DNA of 64,000 nucleotides from Thauera humireducens (GTDB lineage Bacteria > Pseudomonadota > Gammaproteobacteria > Burkholderiales > Rhodocyclaceae): assembly GCF_001051995.2 (NCBI RefSeq), contig NZ_CP014646.1, positions 1,116,001-1,180,000 of the forward strand, written 5' to 3'. The notes beneath the pieces were generated by a model. The model worked only from the letters and a program-made list of their open reading frames with translations. It was not told the origin of the DNA and did no database searches. Of this stretch, positions 18,292 through 26,045 are shown piece after piece. A program made the translations under genes and the position numbers. How positions within the stretch are numbered: the stretch's first letter is position 1; each line of letters begins with the position of its first letter.

Positions 18292-18321
18292 CACTGTTTT
18301 GGTGTCAAGACTTCCTGACAC
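18292..18321. promoter_or_regulatory. Operator dyad 2 of the Arc/Mnt-like region
   Basis: The second copy of the 34-bp-spaced direct repeat begins CACTGTTTTGGTGTCA at 18292. It overlaps an inverted repeat GTGTCA (18302-18307) / TGACAC (18316-18321). It lies 20 bp before the Mnt-like start and would allow repression of that gene. Confidence 0.65.
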
Positions 18322-18341
18322 GAAAATGGTGTAATCGCACC

Positions 18342-18848
18342 ATGGAAGATGATCGGTACACGCGCATTACGCTGCGCATCCCCAAGGACTTGCATGCTGC
18401 CCTGGCAGCAGAAGCTGATTCGACCAGCAAAAGCCTGAACGCCGAGATCATCGCTCGCCTCGCGGCAAGCCTTGAGCAGCCCGGCTTTTCGTCGGTGAAG
18501 ATGATGGGGAAGATTGGCGACGCTCCGAGCATCATTGACGAGATCGCGGCCAAGCTGGCCGCAACACCTGCCGAGAAGCTCGCGCTCCCGCTTGCCGAGA
18601 TCATCGACGACCTTCGGCAGACGCAAGGACGCCTCACCAAGGCGGCAGCCGATGCCGAGAGGACAATCAAGATCATCAGGCGCGAACTTCCTTCGGGCAC
18701 CCCTTACCGATCGGATCCACTGGCGCTCATTCGTCACTTGATCGAGGACGCTGAAGAGCGCCAGCGCAGAGCCCCGCGTGTTCGTCCGCGCGCACTGCTC
18801 AAGAGGACGACGTTGCGAAAGCACGTCAAGCGCAAGCAGAAACCATGA
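18342..18848 (+). CDS. Mnt-like ribbon-helix-helix protein with C-terminal extension
   Basis: A 168-residue protein. Residues 1-50 form an Arc/Mnt-type DNA-binding domain (YTRITLRIPKDLHAALAAEA, then SLNAEIIARLAASLEQ). The rest is a helical region (IIDDLRQTQGRLTKAAADAE) ending in a strongly basic tail (RPRALLKRTTLRKHVKRKQK). P22 Mnt is about 83 residues, so the extension is unusual. It is divergent from the Arc-like/Bro operon, as Mnt is in P22 immI, and probably represses that operon in the lysogen. Its stop overlaps the next gene's ATG (ATGA). Confidence 0.85.
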   Translation: MEDDRYTRITLRIPKDLHAALAAEADSTSKSLNAEIIARLAASLEQPGFSSVKMMGKIGDAPSIIDEIAAKLAATPAEKLALPLAEIIDDLRQTQGRLTKAAADAERTIKIIRRELPSGTPYRSDPLALIRHLIEDAEERQRRAPRVRPRALLKRTTLRKHVKRKQKP

Positions 18849-19204
18849 AGCCCGCGACCGCTCTCGTCGTGCTCGCCACGTTTCCCTCCCTAGCGTTGGC
18901 TGGCAACTACGCCGAGTGCATCCTCGATGTGGTGCCGGGGGTCCAGAATGACCCCGCGGCCTACGCCGCCCATCAGGTGTGCCTGTCGAAGTTCCCTGGC
19001 GGCATCCAGGCCGTCAAGCAAGGCTCAGGGCGCGGCTTCTTCGCCTACGACTCAGGCGCCGAGTGCACGCTCAAAAAGGCTGGCGACACCCGTAGCCAAA
19101 GCGGCGCCGCCATGATCTCGGCGAGTTGTCGGAAGCTGTACGATGCGACGCAAGACCTGTTCGACGAACTCGGAATCGACCCAAACGAGACGCCGCGTCG
19201 TTAG
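18845..19204 (+). CDS. Exported small Cys-containing protein with DLFDELGI tail
   Basis: A 119-residue protein with a Sec-type signal peptide (MKPATALVVLATFPSLALAG). The mature part has four Cys residues (ECILD, VCLSK, ECTLK, SCRKL), suitable for two disulphides in the periplasm. Near the C-terminus it reads QDLFDELGIDPNE, nearly identical to the duplicated motif at the N-terminus of the giant virion protein. It is coupled to the Mnt-like gene by an ATGA overlap and so is probably expressed in the lysogen. Superinfection exclusion is an attractive guess, not shown. Its end overlaps that of the convergent 872-codon gene by 4 bp. Confidence 0.8.
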   Translation: MKPATALVVLATFPSLALAGNYAECILDVVPGVQNDPAAYAAHQVCLSKFPGGIQAVKQGSGRGFFAYDSGAECTLKKAGDTRSQSGAAMISASCRKLYDATQDLFDELGIDPNETPRR

Positions 19205-21819
19205 CCAACCTGATGGCCGTTCTGCCGCAGAAGCTCGATCACCTGCTGCTCGGTCATTCCTCGCGCCTTTGCGGTCTCGCGCACTCGATCCATCGTGATT
19301 GATGCGGCCTGCGCCGGCGGCTGCTCGACAAACTGCCCGGTCTGATTGTTGAGCACCCTGCTCGGCACAGTACGCAGCATCCCCTGCGGCGTCACCTCCT
19401 GGCCGCCCGGCACGACCGTGTAGCGGTTGGGCGCGTCCTTCCCGTTCATAGCCCTGATCTGCTCGGCAACCGCGGCACGCTCTTCCGGCGTCTTTGCATT
19501 TTCGTATGCCGTATACAGCTTCTCCACGCGCTCCAGGCCGCGCGCCTCGAACCCGCGCACGTTTGCCTCCGTGTCTGCGCGCTGCTGGTCAATGCCAAGT
19601 CGCCCACGGTCAATCGCTGTCCGATTGGCTTCGGCCTGGGCCGCAAGTCCGCGGTTTGCAGCCCCTTCTCGCTCACGCATTGCAAGCTCTGCCGCGGCGC
19701 GTTGGTTCGCCACGTCTGCATTGCGCATCGAAACCGTAGCGTTCAGGCGCGTGCGCCCCATGCCCTTCATGGACTCTTGCAGCGCGGACTCGCGGAACCG
19801 GGCATTCGTCTCGTCGACGGCGGAGTTTCCAATGACACCCCCGCGCGGGCCGCCGTCTGATCCGGCCTGGGCGTCCAGATAGCCCTGGCGGATGGCATTG
19901 GCCGCCGCCATGCGCTCGTTGGCCGCGTTCAGATCGAAGCCGCGCGTGTAGTTCTGCGGGAGCGCCCCTTCGCCATTGCCGGAGAACTCCATCACGCCGT
20001 TTGCGCCGCGGCGCGCGGTGACGTTCGAGCCTCGAACCAGCTGCTCGGCGTTGTAGAAGCCCAGCGCCTGATCGTTCGCACCACGCATCCCGTTGGACGC
20101 CTCGCGCTGCCATGCGGAACGGTAGGCGTCGCCGGCATCGTTGCGCTGCTGATCGGTCAGAGCGGACGGGTTGAAGCCTTGAGCGCTCGGCGCCGCGGAC
20201 GCGCGTGCGGGTGCGGCGCCCTGGCGCTGCGGCGCTGCGGCGGAAATCGCAGGCTGCGGCGCAGCGGGTGCAGATTGCGATGCGCCGGCCTGCGTGGTCG
20301 TGGTCGTCGGCTGCTGATTGCGCGCCCTGATCGCTGCGGCATCCGAGCTGTAGAGAAGCGCATCCTTCACTGCCCCCCAGGCGGCGCCAGCGTTCGGATT
20401 CGGCGCGGGCTGTCCAAGCGCCTCCGGCGAGTAGCTTCCTTCCTGCTGGGGGGCGAGTGCAGACGCAATCTTCCGACCAAAGCCGGCGATCTGCTCCGTT
20501 GCCGCCTGGCCGCCAGCCATGAAGTCACGTGCTGCCGCGCTTGCGCCGCCCGCAATACGCTGCGTTGCGGCATTTCCGCCGGCAACAAAGCCCTGCGCGA
20601 GATCAGACGGACGAAGCGGGTCGCCCTGCGGCATCTGACGGAGCGCTCCGCTGGTCGTAACGATCGGCGCGCGCTGCACCGAGTCGAACGACCCGGGTTC
20701 AGCGGGGCGCTGCATGATCGGATTCGGACGGTTGGCGGCTTGCGGCAAGTCTTTCACTCCCAGCGGCTCGCCCTGTGGCATTTGCCTTGGAGCGCCAGAT
20801 CGCGGGATGCCTGGATCACGCTGCATCGACGAAAACGACCCGGCCTGCGTCTGCGGCTGCGCTGCGACAGGCTGGCTCTGCGTTCCAGTCGGCATCTGCG
20901 GCATCTGCATCATCGAGCCCTGCGGCATCTGGCGCGGCTCGCCTGTGCGCTGGATGTTCGGGCTGCGCATGTCGACGAAGCCAATTCCAGCAGGGCTGGC
21001 CGGCGGGCGGCGGCGCTCATCATCGACAAGCCCGCCATCGGCAAACCCTATCGGCTCTTCGATCAACGATCGGCGACTCATCGCGCTTTGCTGATCGATC
21101 TGCCCACGAAGCTGCGCGCCCATCTCCGCATTGCGGGATAGCGCCTCAGACCGGCTCTGCCGCTGCATCTTCGCCTGCCGATCGAGCACCTCTTCCTCGA
21201 TCTGGCGCGACTGGTCAAAGCCTTGGGCGATCGCCGCCTCATTGCCGCCCATCGGCATTTCGTCATCCACGAGGCCGCCATCGGCAAAGCCGGCCGCTGC
21301 GTCAATCTGGCGCTTGCGGTTTCTGAGCGCATCAGCCGCAGAGCCGATCGACGGCGCAGCCGAGCGCTGGGCAGGCTGTTGCGGGGCTGGCGCTGGCTGC
21401 GCGCGCGGCGCGGGTGCGCTGCTTGTGCCGTACTTGGCCGAGATCCGAGCGATCAGGTCGTCGGTGCTTTCCACTGCGCCGCCGTCTGCAAAGTAGAGCT
21501 CGCCCTCCTGCGGCTTGAAGCCCATGGCGGCAACCGGCGTGTGCGTTGCGTCCTTCATCTGGTCGAGCACCTGCGCGCCGACGGCATGCACCTGCTCGGG
21601 CGGCAACTGGTATTCGCCGTTGCTCACATTGACCGGAACAGGCTTTCCAAGCTGGCCCAGCGCCTTCTCGCCTATCTTCGCAGTCGAGTCCGCGGGCATG
21701 ATGTAGCTACCGCTCAGAACTTCGGTCTTGATGCTGTCGGACGTGCCGGTGCCTGGGCCTTTGATCTTTCCGCCCTTGGGCTTGTCCTTGGGCGCGGCGC
21801 CCGCCTTGAATCCGTACAT
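19201..21819 (-). CDS. Large low-complexity virion-associated protein
   Basis: An 872-residue protein, rich in Gln, Ala, Pro and Gly. The N-terminal segment (TEVLSGSYIMPADSTAKIGE, then VNVSNGEYQLPPEQVHAVGA) is of a type found in structural proteins of temperate podoviruses. Internal repeats are FADGGLVDDE (two copies) and a G-x-x-RQMPQG unit (GEPRQMPQG, GAPRQMPQG, GALRQMPQG). The C-terminal third is predicted coiled coil (RAAAELAMREREGAANRGLA). It is probably an internal or tail-tube component released with DNA. A terminator hairpin lies just before its start, so it may need its own promoter. Confidence 0.75.
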   Translation of the reverse strand: MYGFKAGAAPKDKPKGGKIKGPGTGTSDSIKTEVLSGSYIMPADSTAKIGEKALGQLGKPVPVNVSNGEYQLPPEQVHAVGAQVLDQMKDATHTPVAAMGFKPQEGELYFADGGAVESTDDLIARISAKYGTSSAPAPRAQPAPAPQQPAQRSAAPSIGSAADALRNRKRQIDAAAGFADGGLVDDEMPMGGNEAAIAQGFDQSRQIEEEVLDRQAKMQRQSRSEALSRNAEMGAQLRGQIDQQSAMSRRSLIEEPIGFADGGLVDDERRRPPASPAGIGFVDMRSPNIQRTGEPRQMPQGSMMQMPQMPTGTQSQPVAAQPQTQAGSFSSMQRDPGIPRSGAPRQMPQGEPLGVKDLPQAANRPNPIMQRPAEPGSFDSVQRAPIVTTSGALRQMPQGDPLRPSDLAQGFVAGGNAATQRIAGGASAAARDFMAGGQAATEQIAGFGRKIASALAPQQEGSYSPEALGQPAPNPNAGAAWGAVKDALLYSSDAAAIRARNQQPTTTTTQAGASQSAPAAPQPAISAAAPQRQGAAPARASAAPSAQGFNPSALTDQQRNDAGDAYRSAWQREASNGMRGANDQALGFYNAEQLVRGSNVTARRGANGVMEFSGNGEGALPQNYTRGFDLNAANERMAAANAIRQGYLDAQAGSDGGPRGGVIGNSAVDETNARFRESALQESMKGMGRTRLNATVSMRNADVANQRAAAELAMREREGAANRGLAAQAEANRTAIDRGRLGIDQQRADTEANVRGFEARGLERVEKLYTAYENAKTPEERAAVAEQIRAMNGKDAPNRYTVVPGGQEVTPQGMLRTVPSRVLNNQTGQFVEQPPAQAASITMDRVRETAKARGMTEQQVIELLRQNGHQVG

Positions 21820-21833
21820 GGGTGGCCCCTAAA

Positions 21834-21875
21834 GAAAAACGGCTCGAACCGGTCTGATGCTCCGGTTCGAGCCGT
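21834..21875 (-). terminator. Strong intrinsic terminator
   Basis: A perfect 14-bp stem (ACGGCTCGAACCGG at 21837-21850 with CCGGTTCGAGCCGT at 21862-21875) is followed on the minus strand by TTTTTCTTT. It lies between the genes ending at 21904 and starting at 21819 and should end most upstream late transcription. Confidence 0.88.
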
Positions 21876-21882
21876 CATCGGG

Positions 21883-21898
21883 CCAGCCCTACAGGGGG
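21883..21898 (-). promoter_or_regulatory. Late-region repeat motif, copy 2
   Basis: The minus strand reads CCCCCTGTAGGGCTGG, right after the stop at 21904 and 7 bp before the terminator stem. It lies 64 bp upstream of the 872-codon gene. The terminator between motif and gene is hard to reconcile with a simple promoter role. Confidence 0.6.
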
Positions 21899-21903
21899 AT
21901 GCG

Positions 21904-23742
21904 CTACGCGGCCGTCTTCGGCGTCACCTCGCCGCTCACATCGCCGCCATAGCTGTAGCTGACGCTGTTGCTGGCCGAGCCGCTGATACTGGCGCTGGCG
22001 TTGACCATGCCGTAGGCGCTGGAGGTGAGTTGCGCATAGACCTGGGCGCCGACCTTGGCCGCATCGAGCCGCGCGTTGTTGGCCTGGATAGCAACGTCAG
22101 CGTTGATCTTGGCCGTCTGCAGAAGCAACTGCTGGCTGGCCTCGTAGTCCTTGATCTGCGTCTCCCAGCGCATGGTGTGCATTTTCGCTTCGGACTCGAC
22201 GGCTGCCGCCTCCGCCTTAAACGCATCCAGCAGCGCCCCGCTCTGCACGCCCAGCGCACGGATGCGTTCGCCTTCGGTCTGCACCTTGGCCTTGTAGCCG
22301 TCCCACTCGGCGGTCTTGGCCTGCACGAGCGCGTTGTAGCGGGCGAGTTCGGCTTTCGCCTTCTCGGCCTGCGCGCTGACCTTCGCCGAGAAGGCGTCGG
22401 CTTTGGTCTTGTACATGTCGACCAGCGTGCTCTGCGCCTGGACGCTGGCCTTGAATGCCTCGACCTTCGCAGTTTCCGCATTCACCTGGGCGATGTAGGC
22501 CCGCACCTGCTCGCCGGCCGCGCTGATCTTCGTCTGCTCCAACTGCACCAGCGTCTGCGCCGCGCCAACTTGCGCGCGATAGATCTCGACCTGGGACATG
22601 CCGGCCTCGATCTGCGCCTTGTACTGCTGCACCAGGGCGTTGTTGATGTCCGCCTTGGTTTGCTCGCCCTGAAGCTGCGCCTTGTAGATTTCGACCTTGG
22701 CGAGTTCAGCCTTGATGAGCGTGTCGTAGGCTTGGGCGTAGGTCTGGTAGCCCGCCAGCAGCGCCTTGTACTGATCGACGGCGGCGGCATGGCTCTGGAT
22801 GGCATTTTCGGCGTACGCCTTCGCGGCCTCGAACGAAAGCTGCTCCAGCTTGAACGAGTAGTCGATAAGCTGCGCCTCAAGCTGCATGCCGGCAGCGATC
22901 GTGTCCTTCAGGTTTGCCTGCTCAAGCTCGGCCTGTTTGATCGCCACGTCGCGCGAGAACTCGGACAGCTTGTCGTAGTAGTTCTGGCGGGCTTCCGATA
23001 GTTGCGCCGCGAGCGTGCCAGACGGCAGGGCGAAGCCCATCGCCTCGGATGCGCGCTGAATCTCGGCTTCGTTCGCCAGTGCGATCTTCGTCTCCCGGCT
23101 TCGCGCCCGATCCCAGATCGCCTGCTCCACCGCCTCGGGAAGCCCTGTGCCGCCCGCCAGCCGGGCACGAAGGATCGCCTTCAGGTCCTCGAGAAGCGCA
23201 GAGGCGTATTCCGGCCCTCGGGCGTACGAGAACGGCGTCGGGCTCACGAGCGTGAGCGTCGGCACGTCCTCCAGGCGCGCAAGCCAGTCTTCGTGAAGAT
23301 CAACGCCGGAGAAGGAGACAGAGTTCAGCGTGAGGTAGGTCGGCGCGGAAGGAAAGGAGACGACCGGGGCTGTCGGGATCTCGACGTCACCCGCCGTCGG
23401 CACTGTCGGCGCGGCGCCGTAGCTCAGAGTCGGCGCGGTCGGAAGCGTCAATGTCGGCGCGACTTCGGTGAAGTCGTCGATGACCACGCCGGGCATCTCG
23501 ATCGACAACTCAGTCGGCTGTCCAGACGGGACGGCGAAGCTGATCGTCGGCATCGACGGCGCCACGGGCATTGCCGGCAGATCGGGCGCCGCAATGCTGT
23601 TCCATGTCATCGAGATCGTCGGCGGGCTGTAGATGCTCGCATTCAGTGCGGCAGTGAAGCTCGACATAGCCGAGCGCGATGATTCGGCGTAGCTGTACGC
23701 GCGGTCGAATGCTTCAGAGACTTCAGTGTAGGGACCGGACAT
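21904..23742 (-). CDS. Coiled-coil internal virion/tail protein
   Basis: A 612-residue protein. Residues 1-130 are Pro/Thr-rich (VAPTLTLPTAPTLSYGAAPT). From about 200 to 560 it is a long Ala/Gln/Lys coiled coil with a recurring unit (AELAKVEIYKAQLQGEQTKA, QAGVGAAQTLVQLEQTK-like), ending in a Ser/Gly tail. The ATG at 23742 follows GGAGGG at 8 bases; the TTG six bases earlier is less likely. It lies at the end of the late operon before the terminator. The architecture resembles internal-core or ejection proteins of podoviruses, but no exact family is recognised. Confidence 0.75.
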   Translation of the reverse strand: MSGPYTEVSEAFDRAYSYAESSRSAMSSFTAALNASIYSPPTISMTWNSIAAPDLPAMPVAPSMPTISFAVPSGQPTELSIEMPGVVIDDFTEVAPTLTLPTAPTLSYGAAPTVPTAGDVEIPTAPVVSFPSAPTYLTLNSVSFSGVDLHEDWLARLEDVPTLTLVSPTPFSYARGPEYASALLEDLKAILRARLAGGTGLPEAVEQAIWDRARSRETKIALANEAEIQRASEAMGFALPSGTLAAQLSEARQNYYDKLSEFSRDVAIKQAELEQANLKDTIAAGMQLEAQLIDYSFKLEQLSFEAAKAYAENAIQSHAAAVDQYKALLAGYQTYAQAYDTLIKAELAKVEIYKAQLQGEQTKADINNALVQQYKAQIEAGMSQVEIYRAQVGAAQTLVQLEQTKISAAGEQVRAYIAQVNAETAKVEAFKASVQAQSTLVDMYKTKADAFSAKVSAQAEKAKAELARYNALVQAKTAEWDGYKAKVQTEGERIRALGVQSGALLDAFKAEAAAVESEAKMHTMRWETQIKDYEASQQLLLQTAKINADVAIQANNARLDAAKVGAQVYAQLTSSAYGMVNASASISGSASNSVSYSYGGDVSGEVTPKTAA

Positions 23743-23744
23743 GG

Positions 23745-24188
23745 TCAAACCCTCCGCGTTCTGGATTGAGCGACCAGCACTTCAACCCGATCAAGTGTGA
23801 AATCGTCGCCGTCCGGGTTGCTGAATCCGAACGCCAGATAGTTCTCTCGGATGCCCTTTCCGGGCTTTGCGCGCGACTGCCCGGACGGACGGAACGGGAA
23901 CGGATAGCGGTATTCAGCTTCGCCGGCGCCCTGGACGATTAGCTCGCCGCGACCTTCTCCGTCAGGGATCGAGAAATAGACCATGTCGAGAAACTTCTTG
24001 CGCGAGTCACCCCACAGCGTCTCTCCGGTCACGGCTTCCGCGACGATCGGCTGCGCCACGTCGAGGTCTCCGCCGAAAGCGTAGAGGCCGGTTGCGTTAC
24101 CGGCGTGCGTTGGTGTCGCCGCGTGAAAGCCGTAGTTGTCGTATTCAGTGATCGCGCCGGTCAGGGTGTTCATTACGATCGCATCCAT
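23745..24188 (-). CDS. Hypothetical late structural protein
   Basis: A 147-residue protein. The ATG at 24188 overlaps the preceding stop (TAATG), giving MDAIVMNTLTGAITEYDNYG; this start is preferred to one nine codons upstream that overlaps the previous gene. The sequence is beta-rich (VYFSIPDGEGRGELIVQGAG, YLAFGFSNPDGDDFTLDRVE), like a jelly-roll or Ig-type virion accessory protein. It is coupled to its neighbours in the late operon. Function unknown. Confidence 0.75.
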   Translation of the reverse strand: MDAIVMNTLTGAITEYDNYGFHAATPTHAGNATGLYAFGGDLDVAQPIVAEAVTGETLWGDSRKKFLDMVYFSIPDGEGRGELIVQGAGEAEYRYPFPFRPSGQSRAKPGKGIRENYLAFGFSNPDGDDFTLDRVEVLVAQSRTRRV

Positions 24189-24391
24189 TAAAACACTCCG
24201 ATATTGAATAGCCATGGGTACGGCTGTTCATTGATATGAAGGATCTCGTGGGCATCTTGGTCGCCGACGCCGATGAGGTGCGCGGCGGTCGCGTGAACGT
24301 CGCGGCGGGACACGTTGTGCTGCGAAAGGACGGCGCCGTAGTAGGTCCGTACGCACCCCTCAGCACCTCGATCTAGGGTCAAATCATCCAT
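24188..24391 (-). CDS. Small hypothetical late protein
   Basis: A 67-residue protein overlapping the genes on both sides by a few bases. It starts MDDLTLDRGAEGCVRTYYGA at the ATG at 24391; a TTG four codons earlier is possible but has no spaced ribosome site. It is His-rich in the middle (SRRDVHATAAHLIGVGDQDA). No family is recognised. Tight coupling in the late operon supports it being real. Confidence 0.7.
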   Translation of the reverse strand: MDDLTLDRGAEGCVRTYYGAVLSQHNVSRRDVHATAAHLIGVGDQDAHEILHINEQPYPWLFNIGVF

Positions 24392-26045
24392 ATCGAGCGA
24401 CAACCTCTTCCGGTGTCAGCGTTAAAAAGCGGGTGATTGGATCGCCGTAATCCCACGGGGCAGTCGCTGTAATAGCCGCGCCACACCGCCCGATTGTTAC
24501 CATGTTCGTGTGCAGGCTCGCATCCGTCGTATCGTTGACGGCCACGGAGTAGTTACCTGCGGACAGCGTCCCCTCTTCTCGCGCGGTCTGGACGCGCTCC
24601 GGGCACACATCTTCGTACAAGCAACACGCGTCGTACCGAGCATCGAAGTCTGCGACCCAGCCGCCGGTAAACCCCCCGGTTCTCGGCTGCGCAAGTTCGG
24701 CGACATAGCTTGGCGTGCCTGGGTAGTACGTGTTGCTTGTGACGACGGTCGGTCCGGAGACCTCATCCCGAAATCCGATGGAAAATGGCTTCGGGATGGA
24801 GAAGCGGACTTCTCCAACATCGTTGACGACCTTTATGTGGTGCTGGTTGCTGTCGGACGGCCGCACCGCCAACACCCCCTCGTCAGCTCCGAGGCTGTCG
24901 CTCCTGCGGAAATCGGCGGCGATCAGAACGCTAGGGATGGGCGGCGAAATCTCGCGCACGGCGACGGTCAAGTCGTCGACCGCGTCGCCCAAAATCTCGA
25001 CTTCGTATGCAGCAATTCTGGCGGTGATGCGCGGTTCGTAGGACACCTCGTAGCAAATGCTGCGCGCCTTCCTTCCGTCCAGATTGAAATACCAGCCGTG
25101 GAAGTTGGCCCAAGTCTCTGCCGGCCTAAAGGCGCCGATTGTCGTCTTCACGCCGGAGTCGAGGTCGTACGCGAAGAAGTTGAACTGCCCACCTGTGGAG
25201 GTGAAAGCAGCGGACCGCTGTGCCCCCACCAAGAGCTTCTTGTCCCCGACGCGGGCAAAAGCTACTCCGTCGACGTTCCCGCCGGAGATCGTCGCCAAAA
25301 TGCTGCCGTTGTTATAGACGTTCACCCCACTGCCTCGGTTCAGCGATCGGCGCACGAACCCCGCGCTCTTCGTCGTGTCGGTGAAGTTCTCTCCGAACAT
25401 GCCCGACGTCCCAAACTGGAACCAGCGATCGAAGAAGAACTCGATGGTTCCAGAAAGGACATAGAAGTACGTGTAGTTGTAGGTCTTGGCGTCCCACGAG
25501 AGCACATCCGTCTCCGGGTTGCGCCCCTGCCAGTCGACCGTGCCGTAGAGCAGATCAACACCTTTCTCGACCCTGTACCTCGACTGCGGTTTGCCCTCTT
25601 TCCAGTGCGGTCGCAATGCAACATGCGGGCTCCCGCCGTAGAGCGTTCCGAGCGGCCGATTCTCCGGCGTGAATGGCTTACCCCACCACCGGGCCGGGCC
25701 TTCGTATTGCCATGCGCCGCCATCGCCTACGCCACTGGTCGGGCGGCAGATGAAGCCGCCGAGCATCTTTTCTTCGCCGACGCCTCTCGTCCAGACCTCG
25801 ACCACGTCCTGGCCCATGAACGACGCGCAGCGAACACGTGATCCGTCTGAAAGCACCCGATTTCGGATGTGGTAGTCGCCAATGGCGACGCCGCACGCCT
25901 CGGTGAAGAGCTTGTAGGCGTGGAACACCTCGCCGCGTTGTTGCCCAGTCAGATCGGGACCGTAAACGATGAGACGCGGAGGCACCCGGCCGGTGATGGG
26001 CTCGCCGTTGAAGCCGATCCAGTTGTGGTTCTGAAGGCGGCTCAT
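24384..26045 (-). CDS. Large hypothetical virion protein, probably tail-associated
   Basis: A 553-residue protein without a recognised family. It is aromatic-rich and beta-strand-rich (WNLL-type turns absent; YNYTYFYVLSGTIEFFFDRW is typical), with conserved-looking Cys pairs near 480-495 (ACCLYEDVC). The start MSRLQNHNWIGFNGEPITGR overlaps the stop of the gene before it (ATGA). It lies between the beta-propeller gene and small virion genes in the late operon. A tail or host-surface component is the simplest reading. Confidence 0.7.
   Translation of the reverse strand: MSRLQNHNWIGFNGEPITGRVPPRLIVYGPDLTGQQRGEVFHAYKLFTEACGVAIGDYHIRNRVLSDGSRVRCASFMGQDVVEVWTRGVGEEKMLGGFICRPTSGVGDGGAWQYEGPARWWGKPFTPENRPLGTLYGGSPHVALRPHWKEGKPQSRYRVEKGVDLLYGTVDWQGRNPETDVLSWDAKTYNYTYFYVLSGTIEFFFDRWFQFGTSGMFGENFTDTTKSAGFVRRSLNRGSGVNVYNNGSILATISGGNVDGVAFARVGDKKLLVGAQRSAAFTSTGGQFNFFAYDLDSGVKTTIGAFRPAETWANFHGWYFNLDGRKARSICYEVSYEPRITARIAAYEVEILGDAVDDLTVAVREISPPIPSVLIAADFRRSDSLGADEGVLAVRPSDSNQHHIKVVNDVGEVRFSIPKPFSIGFRDEVSGPTVVTSNTYYPGTPSYVAELAQPRTGGFTGGWVADFDARYDACCLYEDVCPERVQTAREEGTLSAGNYSVAVNDTTDASLHTNMVTIGRCGAAITATAPWDYGDPITRFLTLTPEEVVARYG

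Noticed and set aside
21223..23001. 592-codon open frame on the plus strand
   Set aside because: It is antisense to the coiled-coil virion protein and the 872-residue gene and crosses the terminator between them; the composition is that of a shadow frame.
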